This document shows, piece after piece, positions 16,821-26,076 of a DNA stretch of 64,000 bases. The DNA comes from Actinomycetes bacterium (GTDB taxonomy: Bacteria; Actinomycetota; Acidimicrobiia; Acidimicrobiales; RAAP-2): positions 52,293 through 116,292 of the forward strand of contig JAJXUK010000001.1 of NCBI GenBank assembly GCA_021782915.1, in the 5' to 3' direction. Within the stretch, counting starts at the first letter, position 1. Every line of letters starts with the position of its first letter. The notes under the pieces were generated by a model that was not told the DNA's origin, made no database searches, and saw only the letters and a list, made by a program, of their open reading frames with translations. A program made the translations under genes and the position numbers.

Positions 16821-18977
16821 ATGCGTCCTCCCCGACTCGAGCAGCGCCCGTACGAGATCACCGCGCACGCGCACACGCGCGTGGACCCGTACTACTGGCT
16901 GAACGAGCGCGACAACGAGGACGTCCTCGCCCACCTGCGCGCCGAGAACGACTACCTGAACGCCTCGCTCGCCCGACTGGGCCCTCGCGAGGAGGAGATC
17001 TTCGCCGAGATGAAGGCCCGCATCGTCGAAACCGACATCTCGGTGCCCGTGCGCCGGGGAGCCTGGTGGTACTTCGAGCGCACCCGCGAGGGTCTGAGCT
17101 ATCCCATCAGCTGTCGCGTGCCCGCCCTCGACCACACGCCGCCCGCCATCGAGCCCGAGCGAGGCCTTCAGGGCGAGCAGGTCATCCTGGACGAGAACCT
17201 GGAGGCCTCCGGGCACGACTTTCTGTCCGTGGGCGTCTTCTCGATTAGTCCGGACGACGCGTGGGCCGCGGTGGGCACCGACTTCGTGGGAGACGAGCGC
17301 CACCGCGTCACGTTCCGACCCCTGGCGGGCCAGGCGCGACCCGCCGACGTGCTGGAAGACGTCTACTACGGCTTCGCCTGGGCCATGGACTCGACGCACG
17401 TCTTCTACACGACCGTCGACGAGGCGATGCGGCCCTGGCGCCTCTGGCGCCACCGCCTCGGCACCGCCCAGAGCGAGGACGTGCTCGTCTACCAGGAAGA
17501 GGACGCCCAGTTCACCGTGTCGGTGGGCCGCAGCCGTGACGACGACGTCATCGTGATCCTCGTGGGCTCTTCAACCTCCAGCGAGGCGCACTTCCTCGAC
17601 GCGCGCAGTCCCGTTTCGGAGCCTCAGCTGCTCGAGGCGCGTCGCGATGACATCGAGTACAGCGTCGAGCACCTTCGTGACCGGCGCGGAACCAGGTGGT
17701 GGTTGAAGCTGACCAACGAGGGCGCCGCGGACTTCCGGCTTCTGGCCCGGCGCGAGAGCGAGACGCGCTGGCGCGAGGTCGTGCCCGAGCGCCCGGGCAA
17801 CCGCCTCGACGGCGTGGACGCCTTCGCCGACTTCCTGGCCCTGTCTGAGCGCGACGACGGCTGCGCGGCGGTGCGCCTCGCCCCGCTGGCCGACGCGCAG
17901 GACCCCTTCGGTCAGGACCTGCTCGCCGGCTCGTACCTGGTCCGGGGCGCCGCGAGCCCCTCCACGGTGGGACTGGGAGACACCCCCACCTACGACACCG
18001 ACCTCGTGCGCGTGGGCATGACCTCCCTCGTGACGCCGGCGCTCATCGGCGACGTCGTGGTGGCCAGCGGCGAGCTCCTGGTGCGCAAGCAGCAGCAGGT
18101 GCTCGGCGGCTACGACCCGGCGCGCTTCGTGACCGGACGACTCTGGGTGCGCGCCAGTGACGGCGTGGAGATCCCCGTCTCCGTCGTCGCGCGCGCCGAC
18201 GTGCTCGAGCACGACGAGAAGGGCGAGTTGCGCGCGCGCCACGCCGCTCCCCTGCTGCTCTACGGCTACGGCAGCTACGAGATCTCCATCGATCCGGGAT
18301 TCTCCTCGCTGCGCCTGTCGCTGCTCGAGCGCGGGGTCATCTTCGCCATCGCCCACGTGCGCGGGGGCGGTGAGCTGGGCCGAGCGTGGTACGAGATGGG
18401 CAAGCTCGCCCAGAAGCCCACGACCTTCAGCGACTTCGTGAGCGTGGCGCGCGAGCTCGTGGCGCGCGGCATGACTCGCCCCCAGCTCCTGGCCGCCCGG
18501 GGCGGTTCGGCTGGGGGCCTGCTCATGGGCGCGGCGATGAACCTGGCGCCCGAGCTGTTCCGCTGTGTGGTGGCCGAGGTCCCCTTCGTGGACGTGGTCA
18601 CCACCATGCTCGACCCCGACCTGCCCCTCACGGTGGGCGAGTGGGAGGAGTGGGGCGATCCGGCCGCCAGCGCAACGGCCTACCGGACCATGCTCTCGTA
18701 CTCGCCCTATGACAACGTGCGCGGTCTCAACGCGGACGGCTCGAAACGCCGCTACCCCGACGTCTTTGCGAGCGCGGGGCTCAACGACTCTCGCGTGGGC
18801 TACTGGGAGCCCACGAAGTGGGTCCTCGCCCTGCGCGAGGCGAACGACGAGAACGTCGCCTACCTGAAGACCGAGATGGGGGCCGGCCACGGGGGGCCCT
18901 CCGGGCGCTACGACTCCTGGCGCGAGGAGGCCCAGATCACGGCCTTCGTGCTCGACGAGATCAGCCCTGCGGGGTGA
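16821..18977 (+). CDS. ptrB: oligopeptidase B (prolyl oligopeptidase family)
   Basis: 718 residues, normal length. Cytosolic serine peptidase that cuts small peptides after basic residues. N-terminal beta-propeller ([15 protein letters not shown] at the start is the family hallmark), C-terminal hydrolase domain with catalytic S563 in RGGSAGG, D656 in [11 protein letters not shown] and H690 in GAGHGGPSG. The [11 protein letters not shown] segment is specific to the oligopeptidase B branch. Divergent from sufB; its 3' end overlaps the convergent membrane-protein gene by 17 bp. Confidence 0.94.
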   Translation: MRPPRLEQRPYEITAHAHTRVDPYYWLNERDNEDVLAHLRAENDYLNASLARLGPREEEIFAEMKARIVETDISVPVRRGAWWYFERTREGLSYPISCRVPALDHTPPAIEPERGLQGEQVILDENLEASGHDFLSVGVFSISPDDAWAAVGTDFVGDERHRVTFRPLAGQARPADVLEDVYYGFAWAMDSTHVFYTTVDEAMRPWRLWRHRLGTAQSEDVLVYQEEDAQFTVSVGRSRDDDVIVILVGSSTSSEAHFLDARSPVSEPQLLEARRDDIEYSVEHLRDRRGTRWWLKLTNEGAADFRLLARRESETRWREVVPERPGNRLDGVDAFADFLALSERDDGCAAVRLAPLADAQDPFGQDLLAGSYLVRGAASPSTVGLGDTPTYDTDLVRVGMTSLVTPALIGDVVVASGELLVRKQQQVLGGYDPARFVTGRLWVRASDGVEIPVSVVARADVLEHDEKGELRARHAAPLLLYGYGSYEISIDPGFSSLRLSLLERGVIFAIAHVRGGGELGRAWYEMGKLAQKPTTFSDFVSVARELVARGMTRPQLLAARGGSAGGLLMGAAMNLAPELFRCVVAEVPFVDVVTTMLDPDLPLTVGEWEEWGDPAASATAYRTMLSYSPYDNVRGLNADGSKRRYPDVFASAGLNDSRVGYWEPTKWVLALREANDENVAYLKTEMGAGHGGPSGRYDSWREEAQITAFVLDEISPAG

Positions 18978-19725
18978 TCGTCAGCCGGTAGGGGGCGCTG
19001 GCCACCGACGGCAGACTGACGGGTGCGCCGTCGAGGGCGAGGCTCACGCCCATCGTCACGAAGTTCACGGTCACGAAGCCTGACACCGACAGCGTCTTGA
19101 CCTGGCCGCTGGTGAGCGAGCCTGAGAAGTAGGTGCCCGCCGGGCCAAGGACCTGCACCGTGGCGGCGCGGGTGGCGCGCAGCGTCACCGTGAAGTTGGA
19201 CGTGGGCACCACGAGGGTGGCCGAGCCCTGCCCGGTCACGCTGGCCGCGAAGGAGCGCGGCCACGACGTGGAGGTGGTGGTGCTCGCGGGGCGCGTCGCC
19301 CCGTGGCCGCGCTGGAGCAAGTATCCCGCCCCCAGCACCAGGATGAGTACCACGACGCCCAGTCGCATCCACTGGCGCGAGCGCCAGCGGCGTCGGCGCC
19401 GGCGTCCCGCGTGCGCCAGCGCCCAGCGCGTGTCGTGGCGCGCCGGGGGCGCGAGCTCACTCACGGGCTGGCCGGCGTCACCGAAGACGTAGTCACGCGA
19501 GTCGAGACGGGGACGCGCCGGGGCGGGGCGCACCGACGGTGCCGGCGACGCCGCGTCGTCGATCAGACGGATGCGATGCAGATTCTCGTACGGCGACACG
19601 GGCGGATGATGGCGCTCCATCTCTCGGATCTCCACGCTGGCCCGGCCCTTGGAGGAGAGGCGCCACGCGACGACGACGGCGAGCAGGACCACCAGGACGG
19701 CCGCGCCGATAACCAGGCCGGTCAC
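18961..19725 (-). CDS. membrane protein with two helices and a C-terminal beta-rich domain, unknown
   Basis: 254 residues. Helix 1 is at the extreme N-terminus (LVIGAAVLVVLLAVVVAW), followed by about 80 cytoplasmic residues, a run of basic residues (GRRRRRRWRSRQW) and helix 2 (LGVVVLILVLGAGYLL). Outside lies a Ser/Thr linker and a small beta-rich domain reminiscent of the C-terminal domain of RodZ-type (DUF4115) proteins. No catalytic motif. GTG start. Confidence 0.65.
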   Translation of the reverse strand: MTGLVIGAAVLVVLLAVVVAWRLSSKGRASVEIREMERHHPPVSPYENLHRIRLIDDAASPAPSVRPAPARPRLDSRDYVFGDAGQPVSELAPPARHDTRWALAHAGRRRRRRWRSRQWMRLGVVVLILVLGAGYLLQRGHGATRPASTTTSTSWPRSFAASVTGQGSATLVVPTSNFTVTLRATRAATVQVLGPAGTYFSGSLTSGQVKTLSVSGFVTVNFVTMGVSLALDGAPVSLPSVASAPYRLTITPQG

Positions 19726-19773
19726 CTCGGGACCGCGCGAGCCGAGAGAGTCATCCCCCGAAGCGTAGTGAAA

Positions 19774-20247
19774 TCAGGCCAGCATCCCGAACCCACCGCG
19801 GTAGTACAGCAGCGGTTTGCCCGGGTGCGCGGCGGCGAAGTGCACCGCGGCGCTCACGAGGTCGTGATCCCCGTGGGCGACGACCGTCTCGATGCGACCC
19901 TCGAGGTGCGCCAAGGCCCCGGGCACCAGTGGCGAGCCGTGTGGTGCGAATTCGAGCTGCAGGTCCCGGAACTTGTCGGCGCCGCTGGTGGCGAAGAGTC
20001 GCGCGATCGCCTCCTGGTCCTCGGAGAGCACGCTGATGCCCACGAAGTCCGCGCGGTGGATGAGCGGCCAGGAGCGTCCCGTGTTGCTCGCCGCGAAGGA
20101 GACGAGCAGCGGCTCGAGCGACAAGGACCCGAAGGTCTGGCAGGTAAAGCCCACTGGTCCACGGGATGTCGCGCTCGCCACGACGGCCACGCCCGTGGCG
20201 AAGTGGCCCACGACGTGCTTGAAGTGGGTGACGTCCAGCTGGCTCAC
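19774..20247 (-). CDS. flavin reductase-like domain protein
   Basis: 157 residues from the GTG at 20247. NAD(P)H:flavin reductase-fold protein: HFATGVAVVAS near the start, GFTCQTFGSLSLEPLLVSF (flavin-binding region), LIHRADFVGISVLSEDQ. Such proteins supply reduced flavin to monooxygenases or bind FMN. A longer reading upstream runs into mutY and is not family-like. Last gene of the group 22113-19774, 31 bp after mutY; no monooxygenase is next to it. Confidence 0.85.
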   Translation of the reverse strand: MSQLDVTHFKHVVGHFATGVAVVASATSRGPVGFTCQTFGSLSLEPLLVSFAASNTGRSWPLIHRADFVGISVLSEDQEAIARLFATSGADKFRDLQLEFAPHGSPLVPGALAHLEGRIETVVAHGDHDLVSAAVHFAAAHPGKPLLYYRGGFGMLA

Positions 20248-20278
20248 CGGGCTGACCTTACCGGGCGGTCTCGTCGTC

Positions 20279-21130
20279 TCAGGCCCTGGCCAGGCGCACG
20301 CTCTCGAGCTCGACCAGGCCGTCGGCCCGCAAGCCCTCAAGGATCCTCGCCAGTCGAGCGCGCTCCACGTCGGCGAAGGCAGCCTCGAACGCGGCTCCCG
20401 AGACGCCCTCGACGAGGCGAGCCAGCACCCGGCCGCGCAACTGTCGATCCGAGCCCTCGAAGGGGGCCTGCGCCCGCGAGACGCCGGCGCTGGCCGGCGC
20501 CGGGTCGGGCCCGCCTCGCGCTCGCCACGCACACGCGCGGCGCACCGGGCACACCTCGCAGCGCGGTCGCGCGGTGCAGAACTGTGCTCCCAGGTCGATC
20601 ATCGCCTGATTCCAGGGCGCGCTGGCGCGTCGCCCGCGCGCCGCATCAGCCAGGGCGCGCGCCTGGAGACGCGTCAGGGGCGCCGCGGCGAGGGCGCGGG
20701 CCAGGACGCGCCCGACGTTGGTGTCAAGCACGCTGAGCGGTGCGCCGAAGGCGAAGCTCGCCACCGCCGACGCGGTGTACTCGCCCACTCCCGGCAGAGC
20801 ACGCAGCGCACGGAGTCCTGTAGGCACGGCCCCGGCGTGCTCCGAGCAGATCACTCGAGCCGCCTCGCGCAGATTGCGCGCGCGGCGCGGGTATCCCAGG
20901 CCCCGCCATCGAATCAGGACCTCGTCGAGCGGCGCCGCGGCGAGCGCGGCCGGCGTCGGGTACGCCTGCAGGAAGACTCGCCATGGCTCGCGCACCCGGG
21001 CCACAGACGTCTGCTGAAGCATCACCTCGGCCACGAGTATCGCCCACGGGTCCGGGTGGGCAATCCAGGGCAGGTCACGCGCGAGAGCGCGCCGTGAGCG
21101 CGTCAGCGCTCGGGCAAACGCCGTCGTCAA
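20279..21130 (-). CDS. mutY: A/G-specific adenine glycosylase MutY (short actinobacterial form)
   Basis: 283 residues. Removes adenine mispaired with 8-oxoguanine. Catalytic Glu in VAEVMLQQT, helix-hairpin-helix LPGVGEYTASAVASFAFG, catalytic Asp in VLDTNVGRVLARAL. Four cluster cysteines lie in FCTARPRCEVCPVRRAC with spacing C-X5-C-X2-C-X5-C; the first gap is one residue shorter than the usual X6, and the codons confirm it. The C-terminal 8-oxoG-recognition domain is much reduced, as in other actinobacteria. TTG start overlaps the MaoC gene stop by 4 bp. Confidence 0.92.
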   Translation of the reverse strand: MTTAFARALTRSRRALARDLPWIAHPDPWAILVAEVMLQQTSVARVREPWRVFLQAYPTPAALAAAPLDEVLIRWRGLGYPRRARNLREAARVICSEHAGAVPTGLRALRALPGVGEYTASAVASFAFGAPLSVLDTNVGRVLARALAAAPLTRLQARALADAARGRRASAPWNQAMIDLGAQFCTARPRCEVCPVRRACAWRARGGPDPAPASAGVSRAQAPFEGSDRQLRGRVLARLVEGVSGAAFEAAFADVERARLARILEGLRADGLVELESVRLARA

Positions 21131-21639
21131 TCCCAGACGTCCTCACCGTAGGGTCGCTGGCGTGCCGGGGCGTGCTCACGACGCCAGACCATGACCTTGC
21201 GCCGGAAGTAGCAGACCTCACGGCCCTCCTGATTGAAGCCCTTGGTCTCCACCGTGACGACCCCCCGATCTGGCTTGGAGGAGGAGGGCACGGCCTCGAT
21301 CACCCGGGTCTCGGCGTAGATGGTGTCACCGTGAAACGTCGGATGCCGGTGGATCAGGCTCTGCACCTCGAGGTTGGCGATGGCCGAGCCCGACACGTCC
21401 GGCACGCTCATGCCCAGGACCAGGGAGTACACGAGGTTGCCCACGACCACGTTGCGACCCTGGACGCTCTCGTGCTCGGCGAAGTACGCGTCCGTGTGCA
21501 ACGGGTGATGGTTCATCGTGATCATGCAGAAGAGGTGGTCGTCAGCCTCGGTGATCGTCTTGCCCGGCCAGTGCCGATAGACGTCACCGGGCGTGAAGTC
21601 CTCGAAGTAGCGCCCGAAGGCTCGCTCGTAGCTCGTCAT
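21127..21639 (-). CDS. MaoC-family hot-dog dehydratase
   Basis: 170 residues from the ATG at 21639 (another ATG at 21657 would add six). R-specific enoyl-CoA hydratase-like fold; GRYFEDFTPGDVYRHWPGKTI, then the catalytic Asp/His region ITEADDHLFC ... NHHPLHTDAYFAEH. This arrangement matches mesaconyl-CoA hydratase and related MaoC proteins. The substrate is unknown. A CitE-like lyase that could handle the product of such a hydratase lies 3.3 kb away (24964-25902), which is suggestive only. Confidence 0.87.
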   Translation of the reverse strand: MTSYERAFGRYFEDFTPGDVYRHWPGKTITEADDHLFCMITMNHHPLHTDAYFAEHESVQGRNVVVGNLVYSLVLGMSVPDVSGSAIANLEVQSLIHRHPTFHGDTIYAETRVIEAVPSSSKPDRGVVTVETKGFNQEGREVCYFRRKVMVWRREHAPARQRPYGEDVWD

Positions 21640-21672
21640 GGGACCAGTCTGGCCCACGCTCGAGCCCCACGC

Positions 21673-22113
21673 CTACTCGCCGGCCTCCAGCTCGGGGGCC
21701 GGGCGCGTCGTGAAGGACGCGTCCGCCCCGGGCAGGCTCTCGCCGTCGACCACGAAGCGCCACGTGTAGCGCGCCCCGGGCGCCAGTGGGATCGGACCGA
21801 AGTTGACCGCGATCGGCACGTCGACCGGGGTGCCGACGGGCACCCCCTCGGGCTCGCCGGCCGTGAAGTCACCGCGCACCTCGATCGTCTGGGTCCCCTC
21901 GGGCGTCTCGAAGCGCACCAGCTGGCCGTCGGCGTCGTCGAGGAAGAGCTCCCAGTGGTGCACGGCGTTGAACTCGTGCCAGTCCACGCCCACCTTGATC
22001 GCCACGGCCGAGGGCACGGGGTCCGGCCCGGTCACCGACCAGCCACCGCCGAGGATGTAGAGCTTGCCGTCGGCCACCTGGGCCGCGTCCGCGAGGAGCA
22101 TCGTCACGTTCAC
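21673..22113 (-). CDS. hypothetical beta-rich protein (DUF6941-like)
   Basis: 146 residues from a GTG start. Begins MNVTMLLADAAQVADGKLYILGGGW, read as the typical opening of a small actinobacterial family that I would place with DUF6941; the rest is beta-rich without catalytic motifs and ends in an acidic tail. Function unknown. First gene of the minus-strand group hypothetical-MaoC-mutY-flavin reductase (33 bp before MaoC). Confidence 0.6.
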   Translation of the reverse strand: MNVTMLLADAAQVADGKLYILGGGWSVTGPDPVPSAVAIKVGVDWHEFNAVHHWELFLDDADGQLVRFETPEGTQTIEVRGDFTAGEPEGVPVGTPVDVPIAVNFGPIPLAPGARYTWRFVVDGESLPGADASFTTRPAPELEAGE

Positions 22114-22153
22114 GGCCTCACACTAGGCGTCCTCGACCTCGGCTCCGAGCCGG

Positions 22154-22159
22154 TAGTTT
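22154..22159 (+). promoter_or_regulatory. -10 box of the acyl-CoA dehydrogenase gene at 22167, leaderless spacing
   Basis: TAGTTT followed by 7 nt and the ATG. Confidence 0.5.
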
Positions 22160-22166
22160 CTCAGCC

Positions 22167-23741
22167 ATGCCCACCCTCGACCTCATTACACGCGCCGAGC
22201 AGATCGTTGCGGGCGCCGCCACGTCGCTCACGAGCGCCGGTGGGCCCGACGCGAATCAGAGCTTCGCCTACGACCTGGCCCACGCGAGCAGCGCGGTGGC
22301 CGCCGCGCGGGCCTGCCTGGAATACGCCGAGTTCGGCGAGACCGAGTCGCGCCTCGTGCACGGCTTTCTCGCCCTGGCCCTCAGCGACCTCGCTGCCCGG
22401 GTGCTCGGACGTGAACGCCTCTGGGGCCTCGCGGCCGACTGGTTCGCCCCGTTCGCGGACTTCGTGCGCACCTACGGCGACCCCGCGTTCCTGGCCGGCC
22501 TGGCCGAGACGCCCGGAGAGCGACACCTCGGCGAGGACTACCAGATGGTCGCCGACATGTTCCACCGCTTCGCCGCCGAGCGGGTGCGCCCCCACGCCGA
22601 GCACGTGCACCGAACCAACGCCGACATCCCAGAGTCGATCATTGCGGGACTGGCCGAGCTGGGCGGCTTCGGCATGTCGGTGCCGGAGGAGTACGGCGGC
22701 TACTCACCCGGGGGCGAGGCCGAGTACCTGGGAATGGTGGTGGCGACCGAGGAGCTCTCCTGGGCCAGCCTGGGCATCGGCGGCTCGCTCATCACGCGCC
22801 CCGAGATCCTGGCGCGGGCCCTGCTCAGCGGCGGCACCGACGAGCAAAAGAACCGCTGGCTCGGTCCGCTGGCGCGCGCCGAGGTCCTGGCGGCCATCGC
22901 AGTCACGGAACCGGACTACGGCAGTGACGTCGCCGGGCTCAGCACCAGCGCCACGCGCACCGAGGGCGGCTGGCTCATCAATGGCACCAAGACGTGGTGC
23001 ACCTTCGCCGCGCGCGCCGACGTGCTGGTCCTGCTCGCGCGGACCGATCCCGATCGTTCCCGGGCCCACCGGGGCCTCTCGCTCTTCCTGGTCGAAAAGG
23101 AGCACGGCGACAGCCACGGCTTCGTCTTCACCCAGGAGGATGCACGACGCGCACCGGGTCGACTCGAGGGCCGGCCCATCGACACGTTGGGCTACCGGGG
23201 GATGCACTCCTACGAGCTCGCCTTCGACAACTGGTTCGTGCCCGAGCACGCCCTCCTGGGCGGCGAGGCGGGCCTGGGACGCGGCTTCTACTTCCAGATG
23301 GCCGGCTTCGAGAACGGGCGCCTGCAGACGGCGGCGCGCGCCGTGGGAGTCATGCAGGCCGCCTACGAGGCGGCCCTGGAGTACGCGGTACACCGGGTCG
23401 TCTTCGGCCGGCCCATCATCGACTACGAGCTCACGCGGGTCAAGCTCGGCACGATGGCCGCGATCATTCAGTGCTCGCGCCAGTTCGCCCTGGCGGTGGC
23501 CCGACGCATGGGCGCCGGCGACGGCGACGGCACCCTGGCCGCGTCCATGGCCAAGGCCTACGTCTGTCGCGCCGCCGAATGGGTGACGCGCGAGGCCATG
23601 CAGATCCACGGCGGCATGGGCTACGCCGAGGAGTACGCGGTCAGCCGCTACTTCGTCGACGCGCGCGTCCTGTCGATCTTTGAGGGCGCCGACGAGACAC
23701 TCTGCCTCAAGGTGATCGCGCGGCGTCTAGGCGGCGACTAG
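22167..23741 (+). CDS. acyl-CoA dehydrogenase with a 115-residue N-terminal extension
   Basis: 524 residues, about 130 longer than the usual family member. Residues 1 to about 115 form an extra helical region; the standard domains follow (HLGEDYQMVADMFHRFAAERV), the FAD/substrate strand ITVTEPDYGSDVAGL-type segment (AIAVTEPDYGSDVAG), and the C-terminal HGGMGYAEEYAVSRYFVDARV. The extension resembles that of long acyl-CoA dehydrogenases found in Acidimicrobiia and Myxobacteria, but I cannot name the substrate. Shares a CTAG stop with the convergent Ni/Co transporter gene. Confidence 0.85.
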   Translation: MPTLDLITRAEQIVAGAATSLTSAGGPDANQSFAYDLAHASSAVAAARACLEYAEFGETESRLVHGFLALALSDLAARVLGRERLWGLAADWFAPFADFVRTYGDPAFLAGLAETPGERHLGEDYQMVADMFHRFAAERVRPHAEHVHRTNADIPESIIAGLAELGGFGMSVPEEYGGYSPGGEAEYLGMVVATEELSWASLGIGGSLITRPEILARALLSGGTDEQKNRWLGPLARAEVLAAIAVTEPDYGSDVAGLSTSATRTEGGWLINGTKTWCTFAARADVLVLLARTDPDRSRAHRGLSLFLVEKEHGDSHGFVFTQEDARRAPGRLEGRPIDTLGYRGMHSYELAFDNWFVPEHALLGGEAGLGRGFYFQMAGFENGRLQTAARAVGVMQAAYEAALEYAVHRVVFGRPIIDYELTRVKLGTMAAIIQCSRQFALAVARRMGAGDGDGTLAASMAKAYVCRAAEWVTREAMQIHGGMGYAEEYAVSRYFVDARVLSIFEGADETLCLKVIARRLGGD

Positions 23742-24928
23742 GACTCGTCGATGGTCAACGCGGGGTGCACCGCACCCAGTGCCGTGCCCGCGGCGTGCCG
23801 ATCCGGCGTCTCACCGCGACGGACCTGGGCGCGCAGGGCGGCGCGCTCCCAGCGAGCCTCGACGTCGCCGAAGCGCCACACGCTCAGCGCGACGACCCAC
23901 ACCGCCACGAACATCCCGACGATGACGAAGCCCGCCCGATTGATGTTGAAGCCCTTGGCGTAGCTCCAGAGCCCCCCGCGCAGGTGCAGCTCGCTGGACA
24001 GCACCTGGGCGAGCTCGAGGGTGCCGATGTAGAGGGCCACGACCACGCTGAGCCCGGTGATGGTGATGTTGTAGTACACCTTGCGAACCGGCTTGGAAAA
24101 GGCCCAGCCGTAGGCGAAGTTCATGAACGAGCCGTCCAGGGTGTCCAGCAGGCTCATCCCGGCGGCGAAGAGGATGGGCAGCGACAGGATGGCCCACAGC
24201 GGCAGACCGGAGGCCACGGAGGTCCCGGCCAGCACGAGGAAGGCCACTTCGGTGGCCGTGTCAAAGCCCAGACCGAAGAGCACTCCGAGCGGGTACATCT
24301 TCCATGGCGCGTCGATGCTGCGTGCGATGGGCCCGAAGAAGCGCATCATGAAGCCACGCGAGTTCAGGTGCTTCTCGAGTTGGGAGTCGTCGAAGAGGCC
24401 CTCGCGCATCTGGGCAAAGAGGCGCACGATGCCCAGCAGAACGATCAGGTTGAGCACGGCGATCAGGTAGAGGAACCCACCCGAGACGATCGTGCCGATG
24501 AGACCGCCCCAGTGATGCAGCGGCGAGTTCGCGTTCTGCACCTGCGCCCCCAGCGCCCTGGCACCCAGGCCGAGCAGGACGGTCAGGGCGAAGACCACGC
24601 TCGAGTGGCCCAGCGAGAAGAAGAAGCCCACCGAGAGGGGCCGACGACCCTCGCCCATCAGCTTGCGCGTGGTGTTGTCGATCGCGGCGATGTGGTCGGC
24701 GTCAAAGGCGTGGCGCATGCCGAGGGTGTAGGCCAGCATGCCGGTGCCGAAGCCAATCATCTTGGGGCCCGAGCCCACGTGGCGCACGTCGGCCAGCACC
24801 AGCAGGCCGAAGCCGATCAGGTGCAGCAGAACGATCGCGCCGAACATCGAGCCGAGGTGGCGCCGCTCGCGCGTGCTGAGCGAGGCCGCCATGCTGCGCA
24901 GGGCGCTGGGCTCGGTCGCGATGGCCAC
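23738..24928 (-). CDS. nickel/cobalt transporter of the NiCoT family
   Basis: 396 residues with about eight membrane helices. The family signature RHAFDADHIAAIDNTTRK (residues 72-89), whose His and Asp bind the metal in helix 2, is intact; further motifs are FFSLGHSSVVF and LFGLGFDTATEVAFL. Imports Ni or Co; no urease, hydrogenase or cobalamin gene is in the window to say which. GTG start; an 8-5-8 inverted repeat lies directly before it. Sits 35 bp downstream of the CitE-like lyase gene. Confidence 0.93.
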   Translation of the reverse strand: MAIATEPSALRSMAASLSTRERRHLGSMFGAIVLLHLIGFGLLVLADVRHVGSGPKMIGFGTGMLAYTLGMRHAFDADHIAAIDNTTRKLMGEGRRPLSVGFFFSLGHSSVVFALTVLLGLGARALGAQVQNANSPLHHWGGLIGTIVSGGFLYLIAVLNLIVLLGIVRLFAQMREGLFDDSQLEKHLNSRGFMMRFFGPIARSIDAPWKMYPLGVLFGLGFDTATEVAFLVLAGTSVASGLPLWAILSLPILFAAGMSLLDTLDGSFMNFAYGWAFSKPVRKVYYNITITGLSVVVALYIGTLELAQVLSSELHLRGGLWSYAKGFNINRAGFVIVGMFVAVWVVALSVWRFGDVEARWERAALRAQVRRGETPDRHAAGTALGAVHPALTIDES

Positions 24929-24938
24929 GGGGCCACCT

Positions 24939-24959
24939 TAGTAGGAGCAATTCCTAATA
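24939..24959. promoter_or_regulatory. 8-5-8 inverted repeat, possible operator of the Ni/Co transporter
   Basis: TAGTAGGA, 5-nt spacer GCAAT, TCCTAATA: arms match at 7 of 8 positions. It lies 11-31 nt before the transporter start and is the only AT-rich patch in the gap. It does not match the known NikR or Nur boxes. Confidence 0.4.
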
Positions 24960-24963
24960 AGAC

Positions 24964-25902
24964 CTAGGTCGCCGAGCGGCTGAGGCCCGCGCGCTCGCCG
25001 CGGCTCACGAACTTGAGCGCCATCTTGCGGCTGGCCTCGTCGATCATCTCATCACCGAACATGACCGCCCCGGCGTGATTCTCCTCGGTCGCCACCCGGT
25101 AGGCCTCAAGGATGTCCCAGGCCCGATCGAACTGCTCCTGGGTCGGCGAGTAGAGCTCGTTGAGCACCAACGCCTGGTCCGGGGTGAGCGCCCACTTGCC
25201 GTCGTATCCCAGCAAGCGGGTGCGCTGGGCGAACTCTCGCAGGGCGTCAAGCTCACGGACCTTGAGGAACGGCCCGTCGATCACCTGCAGGCCGTTGGCG
25301 CGCCCCGCCATGAGGATGCGCGAGAAGACGTAGTTGAAGTGGTCTCCGGGGTATTCGGGGATCGCCACACCCCCCGTCAGCACCGGCATCTCGATCGAGG
25401 CCGCAAAGTCGGCCGGGCCGAAGATGATGGTCTCCAGGCGCGGCGAGGCGGCACAGATCTCGTCGACGTTGATGAGGCCCCGGGCGGTCTCGATCTGGGC
25501 CTCGATGCCGATGTGGCCCGCGGGCAGGCCCGCGTTGCGCTCGACCTGGCTCAGCAGCAGGTCCAGGGCGACGACCTCGGCCGCACTCTGGACCTTGGGC
25601 AGCATCACCTCGTCCAGGCGCTCGCCCGCGTTGCCCACGACCTCGATGACGTCCCCGTAGGTCCATGCCGTGTCCCACGCGTTGACCCGCACGCACAGGA
25701 CGCGCTCTCCCCAGTCCTGGCTGCGGATGGCCTGGACGACCTTGGCGCGCGCGGCGACCTTCTCGTTGGGCGCGACCGAGTCCTCGAGGTCGAGAAACGT
25801 CATGTCGGCCACGGTCGTGGGTGCCTTGGCCAAGAAGCGATCCGACGAGCCGGGCGTGGACAGACACGAACGACGCGGCAGGTTGCGAGAGCGTTGCGAC
25901 AT
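24964..25902 (-). CDS. HpcH/HpaI aldolase family lyase (CitE/malyl-CoA lyase-like)
   Basis: 312 residues from the ATG at 25902. TIM-barrel lyase that cleaves or forms 3-hydroxyacyl-CoA C-C bonds. Seen: RSCLSTPGSS at the N-terminus, FLDLEDSVAPNEK (metal/substrate region), RVNAWDTAW, VMLPKVQSA, IEAQIETARGLIN and the Glu/Asp metal ligands in FGPADFAASI. Closest in style to malyl-/citramalyl-CoA lyases, not to citrate lyase proper, as no other cit genes are near. Upstream in-frame sequence to 26136 is not family-like. Confidence 0.88.
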   Translation of the reverse strand: MSQRSRNLPRRSCLSTPGSSDRFLAKAPTTVADMTFLDLEDSVAPNEKVAARAKVVQAIRSQDWGERVLCVRVNAWDTAWTYGDVIEVVGNAGERLDEVMLPKVQSAAEVVALDLLLSQVERNAGLPAGHIGIEAQIETARGLINVDEICAASPRLETIIFGPADFAASIEMPVLTGGVAIPEYPGDHFNYVFSRILMAGRANGLQVIDGPFLKVRELDALREFAQRTRLLGYDGKWALTPDQALVLNELYSPTQEQFDRAWDILEAYRVATEENHAGAVMFGDEMIDEASRKMALKFVSRGERAGLSRSAT

Positions 25903-26063
25903 GCGCGTCAGCCTATTGCCCGCGTCGCGCGAGTCTCGGCCCGCCTCACACCCGTAGACGAGCACGTGCCCACCGGCAGTGGGGTGCCGAATTGTAGACC
26001 GATTGATCAGGTATTTTAGTCTCCCTTGCTCGGCTGAGGGCTCGGCGATCGGGTTCCGAGGGG

Positions 26064-26069
26064 TAGGCT
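26064..26069 (+). promoter_or_regulatory. -10 box of the NlpC/P60 gene, leaderless spacing
   Basis: TAGGCT followed by 7 nt and the GTG start. Confidence 0.5.
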
Positions 26070-26076
26070 GACCCTC

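Noticed and set aside
25903..26076. Possible c-di-AMP (ydaO-type) riboswitch before the NlpC/P60 gene
   Set aside because: Such elements are common before wall hydrolases in actinobacteria, but I could not find the conserved core, and the -10 box fits a leaderless start.
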